NCBI RefSeq assembly: GCF_017744695.1
Contig: NZ_JAGIAS010000005.1
Coordinates: forward strand, 186,001-250,000
Direction: 5' to 3'
Origin: Dyadobacter sp.
GTDB lineage: Bacteria > Bacteroidota > Bacteroidia > Cytophagales > Spirosomataceae
Length of the DNA stretch: 64,000 nt
Below are positions 61,103-64,000 of the stretch, piece after piece (the first letter of the stretch is position 1; the number at the start of each line of letters is the position of its first letter). The notes under the pieces are model-generated. The model was not told the origin of the DNA, ran no database searches, and saw nothing but the letters and a program-made list of their open reading frames with translations. The translations under genes were made by a program, and so were the position numbers.

Positions 61103-63244
61103 ATGCGACATACTATACCTCTGCTCAAATCCCTTTTTGTCATGCTCCTTCTTCTCCGCTTAGGCGTCGGCTCCGCGCAGGCGCAGGACCGTTGCGCATC
61201 GATGGAGCTCCTTCAAAAACGGTTTACCGACAAACCCGCGCTCAAACTGATGTTCGACCAGCGGGAGCTGCGTCTGAAACAGCTCATCCGTGAAAGGGTA
61301 GCTTCCGGAAATTCGATGCGGACGACGGGCCTGGTCACGATTCCGGTTGTATTCCACGTCGTGCTTAACCGGCAATCGATGGTAACCGACGCCCAACTCA
61401 TGGCCCAACTTGATACAATCAACAAGGATTACGCAGGGACCAATGCGGGAGCAGATAAAGTTCCGGCGCATTTCAAATCACTTTTCGGGCAGTCGGGCAT
61501 CCAGTTTTGCCTCGCCCAACGCACGCCCAACGACGCCCCCTCGACCGGGATCGTGCGCTACACTACCACACGCAACGCATTTGATTATACCACCAACCAG
61601 GTGAAGCACGCCGAATCGGGCGGGGCGGATGCCTGGGATACCGATAAATACCTCAATATCTGGATTTGCGACCTGTCGGGCACTACGCTGGGCTATGCTA
61701 CTTTTCCGGATGACGGCGTGAAAGACGAGCAGGGCGTGGCGATCGACTACGCGTCGTTGCCGGGCGGAAGTGCTACGGGTTTCAATCAGGGAAAGACATT
61801 GACCCACGAAATAGGCCATTATTTTAATCTTTATCACATTTGGGGTGATGATAATGGCGCTTGCTCCGGTACCGACGAGGTAGATGATACTCCCAATCAA
61901 AGTAATAGCACCACCACTTGTCAGACAGGTATTGTTACCGACCGCTGCACCACCACTTCGCCGGGCATTATGTATCAGAATTACATGGATTACACGCCCG
62001 ATGCCTGTCTTTTTATGTTTACCAAAATGCAGGTGGCGAGAATGGAAACGGCGTTCAACACCTATCGTTCGCTGCTCGCCCTTTCCAACGGTTGCACGCC
62101 CGTAGATGTGAAGAAAAAAGACGCCTCCCTGAAAGCGATCCGACAGCCTGCACAGCGCATTTGTGCTAACTCACTCACTCCGCAGATCACATTGGTGAAC
62201 CGGGGAAGTGAGACGCTGACGTCGGTGAAGATCAACGTGGCCATCGATAACGGAGCCGCGCAGAATTACAACTGGACCGGTTCGCTGGCTACTTACGCGG
62301 AAACAACCGTGACTTTACCGACCCTCACTACGGTGGAGGGGAACCATGTACTGAGCATTACCACTTCGAATCCGAACGGTGCGGCGGACGAGGATACATC
62401 TAACGATGCTTTAAGTCTGGATTTCATTTACTACGAGCCGTTTGCCGCTCCGGTGAAAGAAGGGTTCGAAGGACTGTTTTCGCCACAGGGCTGGGACATT
62501 GTGAATGAGGACGGTGGTTCGACGTGGGAAAAAACAACTTCCGCGTCCAAAACCGGCAGCGCTTCGGTGAAAATCGGAAACTTCGACAACCAGGTAGTGG
62601 GACAACGGGATTACCTGCGCTCGCCGACGGTGCGTATCGCCGGGGTTGACTCCGCATTTGTGTCGTTTCAAGTGGCTGCGGCGACGTATACCAATACTTC
62701 CACCCAGGGTAACGTGTGGGATACGTTGCAGGTGCTTATTAGTACAGATTGCGGACAGACTTACACAAGTGTCTACAAAAAATGGGGATCCAGCCTCATT
62801 ACCCGCAGTGCAGCCACGCGTACCGCATTTACGCCGGGCGTGAACGAATGGCGGCGCGAAGAGATCAATATTGGCAGCTTCATCGGGCAGGGTGAAATCC
62901 TCGTGGCATTCCTGAACACGAATGGCAACGAAAACGATATTTACCTCGACGACATCAACATCCGGACTGTCACCGTGAACCCGAACCTGAAAGAAGCGGG
63001 CTTCCTGGTGACGCCCAATCCAACGAGCGGGCAGGTGTCCGTCCAGTTCTACCCGCATCCTGAAAAACTGAAATCGGTCTCGATTTACAATGTAGCCGGG
63101 CAGAAAATAAGGGAAACGGTCATTACCGGCGAAGTAGCTTCCAATGTCTATAATTTTGATTTAACCACTTACCCGTCAGGATTGTATGTTGTGAAGGCGG
63201 AATTCGAAGACCGCGTGCTGACGAAGAAGATTGTGAAGAATTGA
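61103..63244 (+). CDS. Secreted M43-type metalloprotease with T9SS sorting domain
   Basis: A 713-residue exported protease of the pappalysin/M43 group. A signal peptide (LLLRLGVGSAQAQ) is followed by a propeptide-like region, then the catalytic domain (about 70-330) with the zinc site THEIGHYFNLYHIWGD (H235, E236, H239, H245) and the Met-turn in MDYTPDACLFMF. It continues with CARDB-like (LVNRGSETLTSVKINVAIDN) and MAM/jelly-roll-like domains (VNEDGGSTWEK). The last ~75 residues (LVTPNPTSGQVSVQF, then YNVAGQKI and YPSGLYVVKAEF) are the type A sorting domain recognised by the type IX secretion system. It acts outside the cell on peptides or proteins. The gene has no close neighbours on the plus strand. 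Confidence 0.93.
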   Translation: MRHTIPLLKSLFVMLLLLRLGVGSAQAQDRCASMELLQKRFTDKPALKLMFDQRELRLKQLIRERVASGNSMRTTGLVTIPVVFHVVLNRQSMVTDAQLMAQLDTINKDYAGTNAGADKVPAHFKSLFGQSGIQFCLAQRTPNDAPSTGIVRYTTTRNAFDYTTNQVKHAESGGADAWDTDKYLNIWICDLSGTTLGYATFPDDGVKDEQGVAIDYASLPGGSATGFNQGKTLTHEIGHYFNLYHIWGDDNGACSGTDEVDDTPNQSNSTTTCQTGIVTDRCTTTSPGIMYQNYMDYTPDACLFMFTKMQVARMETAFNTYRSLLALSNGCTPVDVKKKDASLKAIRQPAQRICANSLTPQITLVNRGSETLTSVKINVAIDNGAAQNYNWTGSLATYAETTVTLPTLTTVEGNHVLSITTSNPNGAADEDTSNDALSLDFIYYEPFAAPVKEGFEGLFSPQGWDIVNEDGGSTWEKTTSASKTGSASVKIGNFDNQVVGQRDYLRSPTVRIAGVDSAFVSFQVAAATYTNTSTQGNVWDTLQVLISTDCGQTYTSVYKKWGSSLITRSAATRTAFTPGVNEWRREEINIGSFIGQGEILVAFLNTNGNENDIYLDDINIRTVTVNPNLKEAGFLVTPNPTSGQVSVQFYPHPEKLKSVSIYNVAGQKIRETVITGEVASNVYNFDLTTYPSGLYVVKAEFEDRVLTKKIVKN

Positions 63245-63248
63245 ATTT

Positions 63249-63366
63249 TGAATGAGTGAATTTTGAATGATTGAATGAGTGAATGAGTGAATGAGTGAAT
63301 ATTTTTCATTCTGAATATGAGAGCTATTGACTTAGACCAATTCACTCATTCACTCATTTAATCATT
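63249..63366. repeat. GAATGAGT tandem repeat with long inverted repeat
   Basis: After the protease stop come three full tandem copies of GAATGAGT (63273-63296) plus degenerate ones at 63250-63272. Bases 63266-63292 match the reverse complement of 63339-63366 over about 26 of 27 positions (AATGATT-x-AATGAGTGAAT...), giving a stem of about 27 bp with a 46-base loop. It lies in the convergent junction of the protease and the last gene and probably ends both transcripts. Confidence 0.8.
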
Positions 63367-63760
63367 AATATATCCGCTTAACCACTACCTTGCTATTCGT
63401 CTGTGAAATGGCGAACTCCTTGGCGTTTTCGTTGGGTGGTGCGATAAAAATCTGCTTTTTCTTTTTGCCGTCGGTATTTACCCAGTTGGCTGAATAAATC
63501 TCCGGGAGCTGGCCAGTGTAGATCGGGTGATGGTCGGAGTACATGAACACTTCCTCCTGTTCGTAAGCCAGTTCGAGATCGCTTCCTTCGATCACATCAC
63601 AGATAATCTTCAACCCGCCTGCTTCGTCGTCTACCAGACCTTTGATCCGGGCTTTCCCGTAAAAAGGATCTTCTTCAAATTCCCAACGGATATAGTATTC
63701 GATTACGTTTCCGATCTGAGACTCAATGTAGTCGGCAGTTAGCAGTTGTTCCTGGCGCAT
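63365..63760 (-). CDS. Hypothetical protein
   Basis: A 131-residue soluble acidic protein, start MRQEQLLTADYIESQIGN. The chain has a two-strand section (NVIEYYIRWEFEEDPFYGKA), an acidic turn-rich middle (DVIEGSDLELAYEQEEVFM) and a strand-rich end (KKKQIFIAPPNENAKEF, then SKVVVKRIY). No known domain or motif is evident. The ATG at 63760 is preferred over a start 39 bp upstream. The remaining 240 bp to the window edge contain no gene I can support. Confidence 0.7.
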   Translation of the reverse strand: MRQEQLLTADYIESQIGNVIEYYIRWEFEEDPFYGKARIKGLVDDEAGGLKIICDVIEGSDLELAYEQEEVFMYSDHHPIYTGQLPEIYSANWVNTDGKKKKQIFIAPPNENAKEFAISQTNSKVVVKRIY

Positions 63761-64000
63761 GGTCGAAGTTGGTTTTTTACACTCCTTAAAACTAGGCAAA
63801 ATTCAAATCCGCCCCGTGTGGGCGTTTTGACAAATGTAATCGTAAGCAGGATGTTTCCAAAAATAATAGGACGCGTTTGATAGATATTTGAAAAATTACG
63901 ATCAAGTAGACATTTGCAATGCAGCAGGCTGTCACCGACGCTTCGTTCATATAGTTGCAAAGGTTAGTGATGTAAATGTATTTTTAGGTCTATTTGTAGA

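Noticed and set aside
63249..63300. Possible CRISPR-like short repeats
   Set aside because: The GAATGAGT units are 8 bases, directly adjacent without spacers, and no cas genes are near.
63739..63960. A 73-codon minus-strand frame upstream of the last gene
   Set aside because: It overlaps the 5' end and promoter of the hypothetical gene at 63365-63760 and shows no coding character.

Overview
The window reads as an ordinary chromosomal stretch of a Bacteroidota bacterium, most likely Cytophagales/Spirosomataceae and Dyadobacter-like. The support is a SusC/SusD pair, a secreted protease with a type IX secretion sorting domain, several TAnnTTTG promoter elements, weak ribosome binding sites, a BlaI/M56 pair, DUF5672 and DUF1080 proteins, and moderate GC. 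No tRNA, rRNA, CRISPR array, transposase or phage gene was seen. The genus call is an inference from gene content only.

Layout. 0-8.3 kb: a Fic protein cut by the window edge, a giant metallophosphoesterase/outer-membrane-barrel fusion, an OmpR-type two-component pair, a stress-protein-like gene and a bestrophin channel. 8.3-13.4 kb: a lipocalin-like protein and a 1285-residue PmoA-like/propeller/HEAT/cytochrome c fusion; here and at 0.84 kb a family of GC-rich palindromes sits in convergent gene junctions. 13.4-16.8 kb: hicBA, a frameshifted Panacea (DUF4065) antitoxin gene with an overlapping partner, then small enzymes. 17-21 kb: a double thioredoxin-fold protein, a Tat-type sugar isomerase, an AraC regulator and an SDR. 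21.3-26.3 kb: a PIN toxin/antitoxin pair divergent from blaI-blaR (the latter with a long heptad-repeat tail), a GH5 glycosidase and a mazEF-like pair whose antitoxin has no ATG. 26.3-36.2 kb: mostly sugar chemistry (isomerase, DUF1080 hydrolase, Gfo/Idh/MocA oxidoreductase, esterase, SDR), plus a six-block PAS-type histidine kinase, GNAT, kinase-fold and DinB proteins.

36.2-42 kb: a long AT-rich leader, susC and susD, closed by a strong terminator. 42-53.7 kb: a secreted PepSY-like protein, two quinoprotein/cytochrome c dehydrogenases, a three-gene cluster of unknown function (44.5-46.5 kb), two hydrolases, an aldo/keto reductase and a sialate O-acetylesterase. 53.8-58.4 kb: three glycosyltransferase-type genes and an MsbA-like ABC exporter, probably surface glycan assembly. 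58.6-64 kb: a DisA/DAC-like nucleotide-sensor protein, DNA polymerase IV, a secreted M43 metalloprotease, an ATTCACTC inverted repeat and a small hypothetical gene.

How it fits together: five proteins carry twin-arginine-type leaders (two TIM-barrel isomerases, GH5, Gfo/Idh/MocA, aldo/keto reductase) and three carry c-type haem motifs beside propeller domains. Together with DUF1080 and SusCD this suggests periplasmic oxidation and cleavage of glycosides, which is inference. The most unusual items are the DAC-like protein, the M56 protein with its heptad tail, the nested palindrome at 8.3 kb, the broken Panacea module, the CTG-start antitoxin and the unknown three-gene cluster.
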